A stretch of 64,000 nucleotides of DNA. Origin: Bacillus sp. FJAT-29937. GTDB lineage: Bacteria > Bacillota > Bacilli > Bacillales > Cytobacillaceae. Below, piece after piece: positions 18,436-26,730 of the stretch. The stretch's first letter is position 1. Each line of letters begins with the position of its first letter. Location: the NCBI RefSeq assembly GCF_001509555.1, contig NZ_LMAS01000001.1, forward strand, positions 32,971 to 96,970. Reading direction: 5' to 3'. The notes beneath the pieces were generated by a model, which saw nothing but the letters and a program-made list of their open reading frames with translations, had not been told where the DNA came from and did not search any database. Made by a program: the position numbers and the translations under genes.

Positions 18436-19095
18436 ATGAAAAATGATAAAGCCGTTGTTGTTTTCAGCGGAGGCCAGGATAGTACGACTTGTTTATTCTG
18501 GGCATTAGAAAATTTTAATGAAGTGGTTGCCGTTACATTTGACTATAATCAAAGACATGTTTCAGAAATTGTATGTGCCAAAAACATTACAAAAGAGCTT
18601 GGGATTAAGCATTATATTCTGGACATGAGTCTATTAAATCAATTAGCTCCTAATGCTCTAACAAGGGAAGATATCGAGGTGAAGGATGGAGAGAATGGGG
18701 AGTTGCCATCTACCTTTGTACCAGGGAGAAACCTGCTATTCATTTCTTTTGCTGGCGTATTAGCAAGTCAAGTTGGGGCTAAGCATATCATAACTGGTGT
18801 GTGTGAGACAGACTTTAGCGGCTATCCTGACTGCCGGGACGTCTTTATTAAATCCTTAAACGTCTCTTTAAACCTATCAATGGATCAAAGCTTTGTTATC
18901 CATACTCCTTTAATGTGGTTAAATAAAGCTGAAACGTGGAAGCTTGCTGATGAGCTTGGCGCATTCGATTTTGTCCGTGAAAAAACTTTAACATGCTATA
19001 ACGGAATGATTGCAGATGGCTGTGGAGAATGCCCAGCTTGTGTGCTCAGAAAAAATGGTTTAGAAGAATACTTACTGGAAAAAGGGGAGTTATAG
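18436..19095 (+). CDS. queC: 7-cyano-7-deazaguanine synthase
   Basis: QueC converts 7-carboxy-7-deazaguanine to preQ0 with ATP and ammonia. The PP-loop [13 protein letters not shown] is near residue 8. The zinc cysteines are in LTCYNG and [13 protein letters not shown] near residues 188-206. The length of 219 aa is normal. It is the first gene of a three-gene operon under the preQ1 riboswitch, 4 bp before queD. Confidence 0.97.
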   Translation: MKNDKAVVVFSGGQDSTTCLFWALENFNEVVAVTFDYNQRHVSEIVCAKNITKELGIKHYILDMSLLNQLAPNALTREDIEVKDGENGELPSTFVPGRNLLFISFAGVLASQVGAKHIITGVCETDFSGYPDCRDVFIKSLNVSLNLSMDQSFVIHTPLMWLNKAETWKLADELGAFDFVREKTLTCYNGMIADGCGECPACVLRKNGLEEYLLEKGEL

Positions 19096-19098
19096 ACC

Positions 19099-19572
19099 AT
19101 GTATGGATTCCGCATAGTAGATAAACTTCAAAAGATAGATTTTGATATTAAGAGAGATCAATTGAAATACCATAACAAGCGTGTACTAGTAAGTAAAGAA
19201 TTTACTTTTGATTCCGCACACCACTTGCATGACTATGAAGGAAAGTGTAAAAACCTTCATGGTCACACATATAAAGTAATCTTTGGTATTAGCGGGCTTG
19301 TGGATCACCGCGGATTATTAATCGATTTCGGTGATATTAAAGAAATTTGGAAAAATGACATTGAAATTTATTTAGATCATCGATATTTGAACGAAACGCT
19401 ACCTCCAATGAATACGACCGCTGAGAATATGGTTGTATGGATCTATGAAAAAATGCAAGAGAGTCTAGATATCCGAAAATACAACGACGCTGCAAGAGTT
19501 GAATTTGTTCGATTATATGAAACTCCTACAAGTTATGCAGAGGCAAGAAGGGAGTGGATGATCATTGAGTAA
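19099..19572 (+). CDS. queD: 6-carboxy-tetrahydropterin synthase
   Basis: QueD makes 6-carboxy-5,6,7,8-tetrahydropterin from dihydroneopterin triphosphate. The zinc histidines and catalytic Cys are in SAHHLHDYEGKCKNLHGHTY near residues 40-60; the LLIDFGDIK and YLDHRYLNE motifs follow. At 157 aa it carries an N-terminal extension of about 25 residues compared with the shortest QueD proteins. It overlaps queE by 8 bp. Confidence 0.96.
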   Translation: MYGFRIVDKLQKIDFDIKRDQLKYHNKRVLVSKEFTFDSAHHLHDYEGKCKNLHGHTYKVIFGISGLVDHRGLLIDFGDIKEIWKNDIEIYLDHRYLNETLPPMNTTAENMVVWIYEKMQESLDIRKYNDAARVEFVRLYETPTSYAEARREWMIIE

Positions 19573-20281
19573 AATTCCAGTGATGGAGATCTTTGGGCCA
19601 ACGATACAAGGAGAAGGGATGGTAATAGGCCAGAAAACGATGTTTGTAAGAACTGCAGGCTGTGATTATTCCTGTGCTTGGTGTGACTCCTCTTTTACTT
19701 GGGATGGTTCAGGCAAGGATTTAATCACACAAATGGACGCAGAGGAAATTTGGGCAGAACTCAAACGAATGGGAGAAGAACGATTTTCATTCGTTACCAT
19801 TTCAGGAGGCAATCCTGCTCTATTGAAAAATTTAAGTGAATTGGTCGATCTGTTAAAGGAAAATTCGATTAAAGTCGGCCTTGAAACACAAGGGAGCAAA
19901 TGGCAAGAATGGTTTTACAATATCGATGAATTAACGATATCTCCTAAACCGCCAAGCTCGAAAATGGTTACTAATTTTGACATGTTGGATGAGATTATTG
20001 GCAAACTTCATACTCGCCAGATTAGCTTAAAAGTAGTAATCTTCAATGATGAAGATTTTAATTATGCAAAAAAACTTCACAAGCGATACCCTGAGGTACC
20101 GTTCTTTTTACAAGTGGGGAATGATGATATTGCCACAGTCGATCAAGATACACTTGTACATCAATTACTAGAAAAATATTCTTGGTTGATTGACAAGGTT
20201 GTCGAAGACCGTGATTTAAATAATGTAAAGGTCCTTCCGCAACTTCATACGTATATTTGGGGTAATAAACGAGGGGTGTAA
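19565..20281 (+). CDS. queE: 7-carboxy-7-deazaguanine synthase (radical SAM)
   Basis: QueE is a radical SAM enzyme forming the deazapurine ring. The cluster motif is CDYSCAWC (Cx3Cx2C, residues 33-40), and the glycine-rich SAM motif TISGGNPAL is near residue 79. The length of 238 aa fits the Bacillus type. The fourth gene of the classical operon, queF (preQ0 reductase), does not follow; a terminator does. Confidence 0.96.
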   Translation: MSKIPVMEIFGPTIQGEGMVIGQKTMFVRTAGCDYSCAWCDSSFTWDGSGKDLITQMDAEEIWAELKRMGEERFSFVTISGGNPALLKNLSELVDLLKENSIKVGLETQGSKWQEWFYNIDELTISPKPPSSKMVTNFDMLDEIIGKLHTRQISLKVVIFNDEDFNYAKKLHKRYPEVPFFLQVGNDDIATVDQDTLVHQLLEKYSWLIDKVVEDRDLNNVKVLPQLHTYIWGNKRGV

Positions 20282-20348
20282 ATTTTTGTTCTTGATTTAC
20301 CATAAATTTATTATGTAAACAAAAAATAAGTGGCACCAATAAATTTTT

Positions 20349-20388
20349 GGCTCCTTCCATAATAAAAGACGAAGGAGTCATTTTTATT
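20349..20388 (+). terminator. terminator of the queCDE operon
   Basis: GGCTCCTTC pairs with GAAGGAGTC across a 13-base loop, followed by ATTTTTATTTT. Confidence 0.8.
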
Positions 20389-20628
20389 TTCGAATACTGG
20401 GTTTTCATTAGCTAGGTTTTTGCCTTAGATATTTTAATCACTAATGTGTCCTATAAACCTCAGTTAAAGGACATACTTAGATAAATTCATCCCTTATATG
20501 TGCTTAAAAAGTGGATTAACGAGGTAAATTATAATAATATGTCTATAGTATAGTTATAAAATGATAGTAGAAATGCTAGAATGCCTTTTTTAAAAGGATT
20601 AGGCTTCAGCACCAAGAAAGGAGACAAC

Positions 20629-21141
20629 ATGAAATTACGAATGGTTATGCTGACACTAGCAGCAGTACTATTTCTTGCTGCTTGTGGTCAGAAGGGTTTA
20701 GAAGAACCGATTACGTTAGCAGATCAGGATAACAATGAAGTTACATTTCCGTTAGAGAAGCCAGCATTGTTCTTTTTTATTACAACATACACCTGAGGAC
20801 TTTGTCAGCAGCAACTAGTTGAGTTGCATGGAAATCTTGACAAGTTTAATGACATGGATATGGAAATGTTTATTATCAGCCATGATACACCTGAACAGCA
20901 AAAGGAATTATACAGCCATCTAAAGGACTATTTTGGTACAAGTTTGCCGTTTATTTCTGACCCGAAATTGGAATTGATTGACCGTTTTGGAATGAAGAAT
21001 GGGGATGTTGCTTATCGCGGCTACGGAATTTTGGATCAAAATGGGGAAATCATTTTCAAGAAAGTAAATGATCATTGGGGTGAAGAGATCAAACAAACTT
21101 TTCAGGATATTGAAAAGGAATATAAAAAAATCAAAGAATAA
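20629..21141 (+). CDS. candidate selenoprotein: thioredoxin-like lipoprotein read through an internal TGA
   Basis: Reading through one in-frame TGA (20794-20796) gives a 170-residue protein. It has a lipoprotein signal ending in FLAAC (lipid Cys near residue 19) and a thioredoxin/AhpC-TSA-like domain. The TGA is codon 56, in TYT-U-GLCQQQL, so it occupies the first position of a CxxC-type redox motif (UGLC), the place where selenocysteine replaces the nucleophilic cysteine in many bacterial selenoproteins. The downstream part (FISDPKLELIDRFGMKNGDVAYRG) keeps the fold's conserved regions with no further stops, so it does not look like decaying sequence. The ATG at 20629 follows AAAGGAG by 6 bases. 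A hairpin starts 4 bases after the TGA. Alternatives are a nonsense mutation or a base-call error. No selA, selB, selC or selD lies in the window. Confidence 0.72.
20797..20844 (+). promoter_or_regulatory. candidate bacterial SECIS hairpin
   Basis: Directly after the TGA, CTTTGTCA (20800-20807) can pair with TGACAAG (20838-20844) apart from one bulged T. Above an internal loop, GCAACT (20811-20816) pairs perfectly with AGTTGC (20822-20827) around the loop AGTTG. The apical loop starts 21 bases after the TGA and has G in its second position, consistent with my recollection of the bacterial SECIS pattern bound by SelB. Confidence 0.6.
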
Positions 21142-21145
21142 AATA

Positions 21146-21194
21146 AAGCCAGCCCCGTGTACAACAAATACTAACGGGCTGGCTATTATTTTTG
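21146..21194 (+). terminator. terminator after the candidate selenoprotein
   Basis: AGCCAGCCC pairs with GGGCTGGCT and is followed by ATTATTTTT. It sits directly after the read-through stop (21141), supporting that the mRNA extends through the TGA. Confidence 0.85.
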
Positions 21195-21226
21195 TTACTT
21201 AAAAAATACACCGATTGCAACAAACC

Positions 21227-22093
21227 TCACAATCTAAATTCCATCCCATCCTCCGCTATATGAAAGCCACGATCCTCCAATTGCCGTCTAATTTGACGAT
21301 CAGAGTCAATAACAGGGTTCGAATGATTTAGATGAGTAAAATAGATTTCCTTTTCTCCAACCAAATCTTGAAGCCTATCCATTGTTTCTGTCATAAGTGG
21401 GTGGGGGATTTCCCGAAAATCCCGGCCGATTTTTTCAAGGTCTTTCGATGAATGGAAGGTCCCATCAAGCAGGCAGATGTCAACCTCTTGACATACCATA
21501 TATATGTCCTCGTTCCACTCATCCCAGCGGTCGATATCTGGAATGTAGAGGACTTTTTTATTTGGCCCCTTTATCACAAATCCAAATGTCTCAGAAAATT
21601 CATTTCGATGTGGAACATCCATTGGAATAATTGAAACGTGCTCGGATATCGGTAGGGATTTTCCATTCCGAATTTCATGGGTTACGATGTTCTTAAGCTT
21701 AGTTAATTGACTCCATGGCGCCTGTTCATGCAGCAGCTGACTCATTTTTTCACCTGCAAACACTGGAGTTCCCGTGGCACCAATTGCTTCACGCCCCAAA
21801 AAGAGCAACCCAGGATAATGACCTAAATGGGCATGGGTTAAAAAGATGCTATCCATAAGCTGGCCCTGCAAGCCGTATTGTAATTGCAGCTTTACCATCT
21901 GTTCTTTTAAATCAGGCGTCGCATCAATCAAATGCCATTTTCGCACATTCGGTAGAACGATGGCCAGTGAGGCAGCAAGGCGCCGAAGCTTAGGATTGTT
22001 AATCGCCTCTGTACAATTTTTACAAAAACAATTTGGATGTGGCAGTCCAGCATCTTGTGCTGTTCCTAACACATGTAAAATCACTTCGCTCAT
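21227..22093 (-). CDS. PqqB-like metallo-beta-lactamase-fold hydrolase
   Basis: A 288-aa metallo-hydrolase resembling PqqB. The N-terminal zinc-type motif CFCKNC (residues 22-27) is a PqqB hallmark. LTHAHLGHYPGL near residue 84 is the family's variant of HxHxDH, and HLNHSNP near residue 253 is also family-like. The ATG at 22093 follows GGGGAG and is preferred to an upstream TTG. No other pqq genes are present, so a PQQ role is not implied; the substrate is unknown. Confidence 0.82.
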   Translation of the reverse strand: MSEVILHVLGTAQDAGLPHPNCFCKNCTEAINNPKLRRLAASLAIVLPNVRKWHLIDATPDLKEQMVKLQLQYGLQGQLMDSIFLTHAHLGHYPGLLFLGREAIGATGTPVFAGEKMSQLLHEQAPWSQLTKLKNIVTHEIRNGKSLPISEHVSIIPMDVPHRNEFSETFGFVIKGPNKKVLYIPDIDRWDEWNEDIYMVCQEVDICLLDGTFHSSKDLEKIGRDFREIPHPLMTETMDRLQDLVGEKEIYFTHLNHSNPVIDSDRQIRRQLEDRGFHIAEDGMEFRL

Positions 22094-22113
22094 TGTAAAA
22101 TTTCTCCCCAATC

Positions 22114-23514
22114 TTATAGAAGCTTTGTTTCTTCTTCATGATAATTCTTCTTCGAAATTGTCCAGCCAGTGAAGCCGAATAGGATATTGATAAGCGGGAC
22201 TAGGAAAACAAAGAAAGCGTACGGAATAAATTCGCCAGGTGAAACGCCAAGGATGCTCATGGCAAATACAGCAGGGACTCCCCATGGTACGAGGTTAATT
22301 CCAACCGTTCCAGCCGCTTCTACACATCTTGAAAGGTTTTTCGTATCAATTTCCATATTTTTATATTTACTTACAAAGGTTCTGGCCGGTAAAATAATCG
22401 CCAAAAATTGTGCACCGCTTGCAAAGGCTACAACAAAAGTAGCAAGAATCGTTGAACTAATTAACGTTCCAGCAGATTTGACTTTCGCCATCATTTTTCG
22501 TGTTAATACTTCAAAGGCTCCTGTATCTTCTAATATCCCTCCAAGCGCCGTCGCGATGATTAATAAAGCAATCGTACCAAGCATCGACATCATGCCGCCG
22601 TTATTTAACAAGGAATCTAACGCTGCAACTCCAGATTCAGCGGAATAGCCTTTTGTCATGACTTGGATAATGGAAGAAACGGTTGCCCCTTGCACGAAGA
22701 TAGCAAGCACACCGCCTAATAGACTAACACCCATTAATGCAGGGATGGCTGGTGTACGTAATATCATTAGGATGATTGTCAGTACGGGCATCAGCAATAG
22801 TAGCGGATGAATGGTAAATACATCATTAAGACCAACCTTTACCGTTTCAATGACACTTGCATCCGCAACAACACTTGCCGCTCCGGAATTACTAACAATC
22901 CAATACAATAGTATGGATAGAAAAAAGGCAGGGAGTGTATCCCAAAGCATATGTTTAATATGGCTAAATAAATCCGTTTCAGCCATGGCGGGTGCAATAT
23001 TTGTAGTGTCAGAAACGGGTGATAATTTGTCTCCAAAATAAGCGCCTGAAATGACTGCTCCAGCAACAAGGCCCGGGGAAAATCCAAGCCCTTCCCCAAT
23101 CACCATGAAAGCAAGTCCGATTGTTGCTATAGATGTGAAGGAGCTTCCTAATGTTACGGACACAATACCGGTGACAAGTGCAACAATAGGGACGAATAAT
23201 TCTGGTTTAATGATGGATAGACCATAGTAGATAATGGTTGGGATGACTCCGTTTGCGATCCATGAGCCAACTATCATGCCAATAATGAGCAGAATAAATA
23301 CAGCTGGTAAAGCTCTAGCGACTCCTTGAACCATCATATTTTGGATTTCATCCCAGCCCCAGCCGCTAACCTTCGCAACAATTGCTGCTAAGATCACTCC
23401 AATCATTAATGGGATATGCATGCCTGCTTTCCATATAAATATCGATAAAGCTGCAGAAATGATTAATGCAAGTATTGGAATGACCGACATCCCAATGCTA
23501 AGTTCCTTTTTCAT
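22114..23514 (-). CDS. NhaC-family transporter under T-box control
   Basis: A 466-aa, roughly 12-segment membrane protein of the NhaC Na+/H+ antiporter family (GSSFTSIATIGLAFMVIGEGLGFSPGL near residue 145; SGAYFGDKLSPVSDTTNIAP near residue 175). The ATG at 23514 follows AAAGGAG; earlier in-frame starts lack a ribosome site. A T-box leader lies immediately upstream, so expression responds to an uncharged tRNA. That fits an amino acid transporter better than a pH-homeostasis antiporter; the B. subtilis YheL type is predicted to be tyrosine-linked. Confidence 0.88.
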   Translation of the reverse strand: MKKELSIGMSVIPILALIISAALSIFIWKAGMHIPLMIGVILAAIVAKVSGWGWDEIQNMMVQGVARALPAVFILLIIGMIVGSWIANGVIPTIIYYGLSIIKPELFVPIVALVTGIVSVTLGSSFTSIATIGLAFMVIGEGLGFSPGLVAGAVISGAYFGDKLSPVSDTTNIAPAMAETDLFSHIKHMLWDTLPAFFLSILLYWIVSNSGAASVVADASVIETVKVGLNDVFTIHPLLLLMPVLTIILMILRTPAIPALMGVSLLGGVLAIFVQGATVSSIIQVMTKGYSAESGVAALDSLLNNGGMMSMLGTIALLIIATALGGILEDTGAFEVLTRKMMAKVKSAGTLISSTILATFVVAFASGAQFLAIILPARTFVSKYKNMEIDTKNLSRCVEAAGTVGINLVPWGVPAVFAMSILGVSPGEFIPYAFFVFLVPLINILFGFTGWTISKKNYHEEETKLL

Positions 23515-23593
23515 GTTATCTTTCTCCTTTCCTGCCATCCAGCATCGCTGCATGGACTTTTTGAACGACTACTTCCCTTGAAATGAGCAAAAA

Positions 23594-23766
23594 ACAAAAA
23601 AAGCCCCATCCCAAAAAGGGACGGAAGCTCCGCGGTACCACCCTAGTTAGCAGATTACTCTGCTCTCTTATTAGATAACGGCCGAAACCGGATAAACAGC
23701 TCCCTAACTGTATTTCACTATACACCTTGCCTGATTTTCACCACCATCAAGTCTCTAGTCTTTCAA
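23594..23766 (-). ncRNA. T-box leader, probably tyrosine-specific
   Basis: Read on the minus strand, the T-box core AGGGTGGTACCGCGG is perfect and is followed by a terminator (CGTCCC/GGGATG then TTTTTTT). Upstream lies a stem I with AGAGA, a distal GGTGGTGAAA loop, and on its 3' side GAAATACAG. There the likely specifier is TAC (Tyr) followed by A. The specifier was assigned by eye. Confidence 0.9.
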
Positions 23767-23995
23767 GAATGTATGAGCTACTTAAATAGTTCAACGCTTT
23801 TGTGCTTTTATGCTTTTGTGTAGTTAAGTATAAAACTATCATAATATTAATATCAATTATAAGTCAATATTTTTTCTTATTTATAAAATAAAACTCATTA
23901 ATTCAGAATTATTTAAAAATTAGAGGGTTTTTAGTAAAAGTATAGAAGTAGTAATTGTATGCAGGATAAATATAGAATTTATTAGGAGGATGATC

Positions 23996-25162
23996 ATGCG
24001 AAACAAAGAAATGCTGTTAATTCCAGGACCAACACCAGTTGTCGATTCTATTTATGATGCACTTGCTGAGGAAACGAGAAGCCATACAGATCCAAGATTT
24101 ACGGCTATTTATCGGAGTGCAATTGAAAAAACTAGGGAAATGTTTAAAACTGATGGAGAGGTACTCGTGATCGCAGGATCAGGTACAATTGCAATGGAAA
24201 TGGCTATAGTCAACACCGTGGAAGCTGGCGAAAAAATTCTTGTAATAAGCCAAGGATTTTTTGGTGACCGCTTCATCAAAATAGGGGAAGCCTTTGGGAT
24301 TGAGGTAGAGGTCATTCAAGCGGAGTGGGGAAAACAGGTTAATCCTAATGATGTAGAAGAAAAACTGAAGGCAGGAAATTTCAAGGCAGTTACGATTACA
24401 CATGCCGATACTTCGACAGGTGTGGCAGCCAATTTGGATGTGCTTGTACCAATCATTAAAAAGCACGGAGCACTTGTCATTCTTGACGGCGTTTGCGCTA
24501 CAGCAGCAATGGAAGAGGATATGAGTAAGTCTTATGGGAATGAAGATGCGAAGATTGATGTTATTTTAACAGGTTCGCAAAAGGCAATTGGCGTTCCGCC
24601 GGGGGTCGCAATTGTTGCCTTTAATAAAACGGCATTGGCCGCTCGTGAACAAATTAAACGAGTGCCTGCTTATTATTGTGATATTAACAATTGGATTCCA
24701 ATTATGAATGACCCTTCTAAATATTTTGCTACCCCACCAGTTAATCTTATTTATGCATATGACGAAGGGATGAAGCTCGTACTGGCTGAAGGGATGGAAA
24801 ATCGCTTTAAACGTCATAAAGCGTTTGGGAAAGCGGTTCGCTCTGCCCTTGCTGTATATGGAATGAAAGCTTTAGCAGAAGAAGAGGTGGCGGCTGATAC
24901 ATTAAGCTGTATTCTTTATCCAGAAGGCATGGATGATGCTTCTTTCCGGGCTGCTTTAGCAGAAAAGGGGTTAATCGTAGCGGGAGCTCTTGCCCATTTG
25001 GCTGGTAAAGCATTTCGAATCGGCCATATGGGAAATACGACCGATCAAATGCTTGAAAAAGCAATCGTCCTAATTGGAGAAACGCTAAAGGAACAAGGCT
25101 TTGCAGCTGATACCGACAAGGCGGTAGAGCGTTTTAGAGAGTTTGCTTTACCGGTTGTGTAA
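23996..25162 (+). CDS. class V PLP-dependent aminotransferase (alanine-glyoxylate type)
   Basis: A 388-aa fold-type I PLP enzyme of the serine-pyruvate/alanine-glyoxylate aminotransferase group. ILLIPGPTPVV-like N-terminus (LLIPGPTPV near residue 6), VIAGSGTIAMEMA near residue 58, ILDGVCATAAMEED near residue 160, and the PLP lysine in TGSQKAIGVPPG near residue 195. The ATG at 23990 overlaps the AGGAGG site, so the ATG at 23996 is chosen. In B. subtilis a related enzyme (PucG) acts on ureidoglycine; nothing here tells which acceptor is used. Confidence 0.88.
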   Translation: MRNKEMLLIPGPTPVVDSIYDALAEETRSHTDPRFTAIYRSAIEKTREMFKTDGEVLVIAGSGTIAMEMAIVNTVEAGEKILVISQGFFGDRFIKIGEAFGIEVEVIQAEWGKQVNPNDVEEKLKAGNFKAVTITHADTSTGVAANLDVLVPIIKKHGALVILDGVCATAAMEEDMSKSYGNEDAKIDVILTGSQKAIGVPPGVAIVAFNKTALAAREQIKRVPAYYCDINNWIPIMNDPSKYFATPPVNLIYAYDEGMKLVLAEGMENRFKRHKAFGKAVRSALAVYGMKALAEEEVAADTLSCILYPEGMDDASFRAALAEKGLIVAGALAHLAGKAFRIGHMGNTTDQMLEKAIVLIGETLKEQGFAADTDKAVERFREFALPVV

Positions 25163-25221
25163 GAAACAGGCCCTTGCAGTTGTAATTTATGAGGTTCATT
25201 TTAGAAGAGAATCTTAGCAAT

Positions 25222-25260
25222 AAAAAAGTGCGACAGCTGTTAATTTGTCGCACTTTTTTT
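25222..25260. terminator. bidirectional terminator
   Basis: AAAAAAGTGCGACA pairs with TGTCGCACTTTTTT between convergent genes (aminotransferase + and dehydrogenase -). Confidence 0.9.
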
Positions 25261-25297
25261 CGTTTAGCAAGGCAATGGGCGAAAAATCAAAAATTTT

Positions 25298-26266
25298 TCA
25301 CATCGTGATAACCACTTTTCCTTGAGAGTGACCTTCTTCAAAGTACCTAAAAGCTTCCGTTATTTCACTCAATTTATAGCATCTATCAATAACTGGTTTC
25401 ACTTTGCCGGCTTCAAGAAGTTCTTTCATATAAATTAGATCATTTTGATTTGCTCTTTGCAAAAAGCTACCCATTTTCTTGCTCCCGGTCATTGAGAACC
25501 AAGTCCCTAAAGTCATAGCCTGAAACATTTGGTGTCCAGAACCACCAATCATCACATAAGTTCCATTTTTTGTGAGTGCCCGTTTGTAGGATGTAATCGG
25601 GTGATAGCCATTGCATGCGATAATCAGATCATATTGCTGAGATTTTTTTGTAAAATCATCCTTTGTATAGTCAATCATATGATCTGCCCCTAATGATTGC
25701 AATATATCTATATTTCTCGTACTGCAAACACCCGTTACTTCGGCCCCAAAGGATTTAGCAATTTGTACGGCGAATGTTCCGACACCACCAGAGGCACCAT
25801 TAATTAATACCTTTTGTCCCGATTGAATCTTGCCTTTATCCCTAAGCCCCTGTAAGGCTGTAACACCTGCCATTGGTACCGCAGCAGCTTCTTCAAAAGA
25901 GATATTGGCAGGTTTTAATGCTAGAGCCTTTTCTGGTACAGATACATATTCGGCAAATCCACCCCAGCCACTGCGGGATAGGTCCCCAAATACCTCACCA
26001 CCAGGCTTAAACTCCTTCACATTGACACCAACGGCTTCAACCCGGCCAGCTATATCACCACTGGGTATGGGGTATTTTGGTTTCAAAAGCCCGAACGCAA
26101 GCCTTGATAAGAACGGTTCACCTTTTAAAAGAACTAGGTTCCCATAATTCAAGGATGCAGCATGAACTTTTACCAATACTTCATCGTCATTAGGTACAGG
26201 TTTTTCAATCTCTTTTAGTTCAAGAACATCGGGCGTGCCATATTGCTTATAAACGACCGCCTGCAT
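25298..26266 (-). CDS. zinc-independent MDR alcohol dehydrogenase/quinone oxidoreductase
   Basis: A 322-aa medium-chain dehydrogenase/reductase. The N-terminus KQYGTPDVLELKEIEKP is typical, the NAD(P) motif is INGASGGVGTFAVQIAK near residue 149, and no structural-zinc cysteine cluster is present. This points to the quinone oxidoreductase-like branch that uses NADPH. Single gene, AGGGATAAT leader. Confidence 0.85.
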   Translation of the reverse strand: MQAVVYKQYGTPDVLELKEIEKPVPNDDEVLVKVHAASLNYGNLVLLKGEPFLSRLAFGLLKPKYPIPSGDIAGRVEAVGVNVKEFKPGGEVFGDLSRSGWGGFAEYVSVPEKALALKPANISFEEAAAVPMAGVTALQGLRDKGKIQSGQKVLINGASGGVGTFAVQIAKSFGAEVTGVCSTRNIDILQSLGADHMIDYTKDDFTKKSQQYDLIIACNGYHPITSYKRALTKNGTYVMIGGSGHQMFQAMTLGTWFSMTGSKKMGSFLQRANQNDLIYMKELLEAGKVKPVIDRCYKLSEITEAFRYFEEGHSQGKVVITM

Positions 26267-26509
26267 AATTATCCCTCCAAATTTCCTGATTTTAAGCTAA
26301 TAAAAATATTAAAAAGACACAATCTAGTGGAAAAATTTTTAAGTATCGAATCCATCTTTTAGCCAATCAGAATTATCTGCATAAGGAATTTGAAGGGATA
26401 AAAAAATGTTAGAGGTTTAAGAATTCTTGACCATTTTAAAGGGGAGTTAGATAATTCCTACTATTAATATGACTCTGTACCTAAAAAGATACAATATTTA
26501 AAGAATGAA

Positions 26510-26705
26510 ATTTTTTTAGCGGACATTAAATCCGTTATTTGTATAAAATGACAATAATTAAAGGGCTAAGCGGACACAGAATACGCTATTAACGAAAAAA
26601 CACAGGAAATCTATGCATAACAACAAAATAGAGGAACCTGTGTCCATAAATATATGAAATTAGCCCATTTTTCCTCAAATAAAGGAACCTGTGTCCGCAA
26701 AGCTT
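26510..26705. repeat. cluster of degenerate GCGGACACAGG-type repeats
   Basis: The 460 bp between the MDR dehydrogenase and the MFS transporter hold no gene. Four related elements occur: AGCGGACATTAAATCCGTTATT, AGCGGACACAGAATACGCTA, and, inverted, AGAGGAACCTGTGTCC and AAAGGAACCTGTGTCCGC. The shared core is GCGGACACAGG(T/A)TCC, present in both orientations. Similar elements recur at 60305-60490. Confidence 0.65.
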
Positions 26706-26730
26706 AGGGGACCTAGTTTTATATTTTCTT

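Noticed and set aside
21227-22093. PQQ biosynthesis
   Set aside because: The hydrolase has PqqB-like motifs but no pqqA, C, D or E is present, so a PQQ role is not supported.
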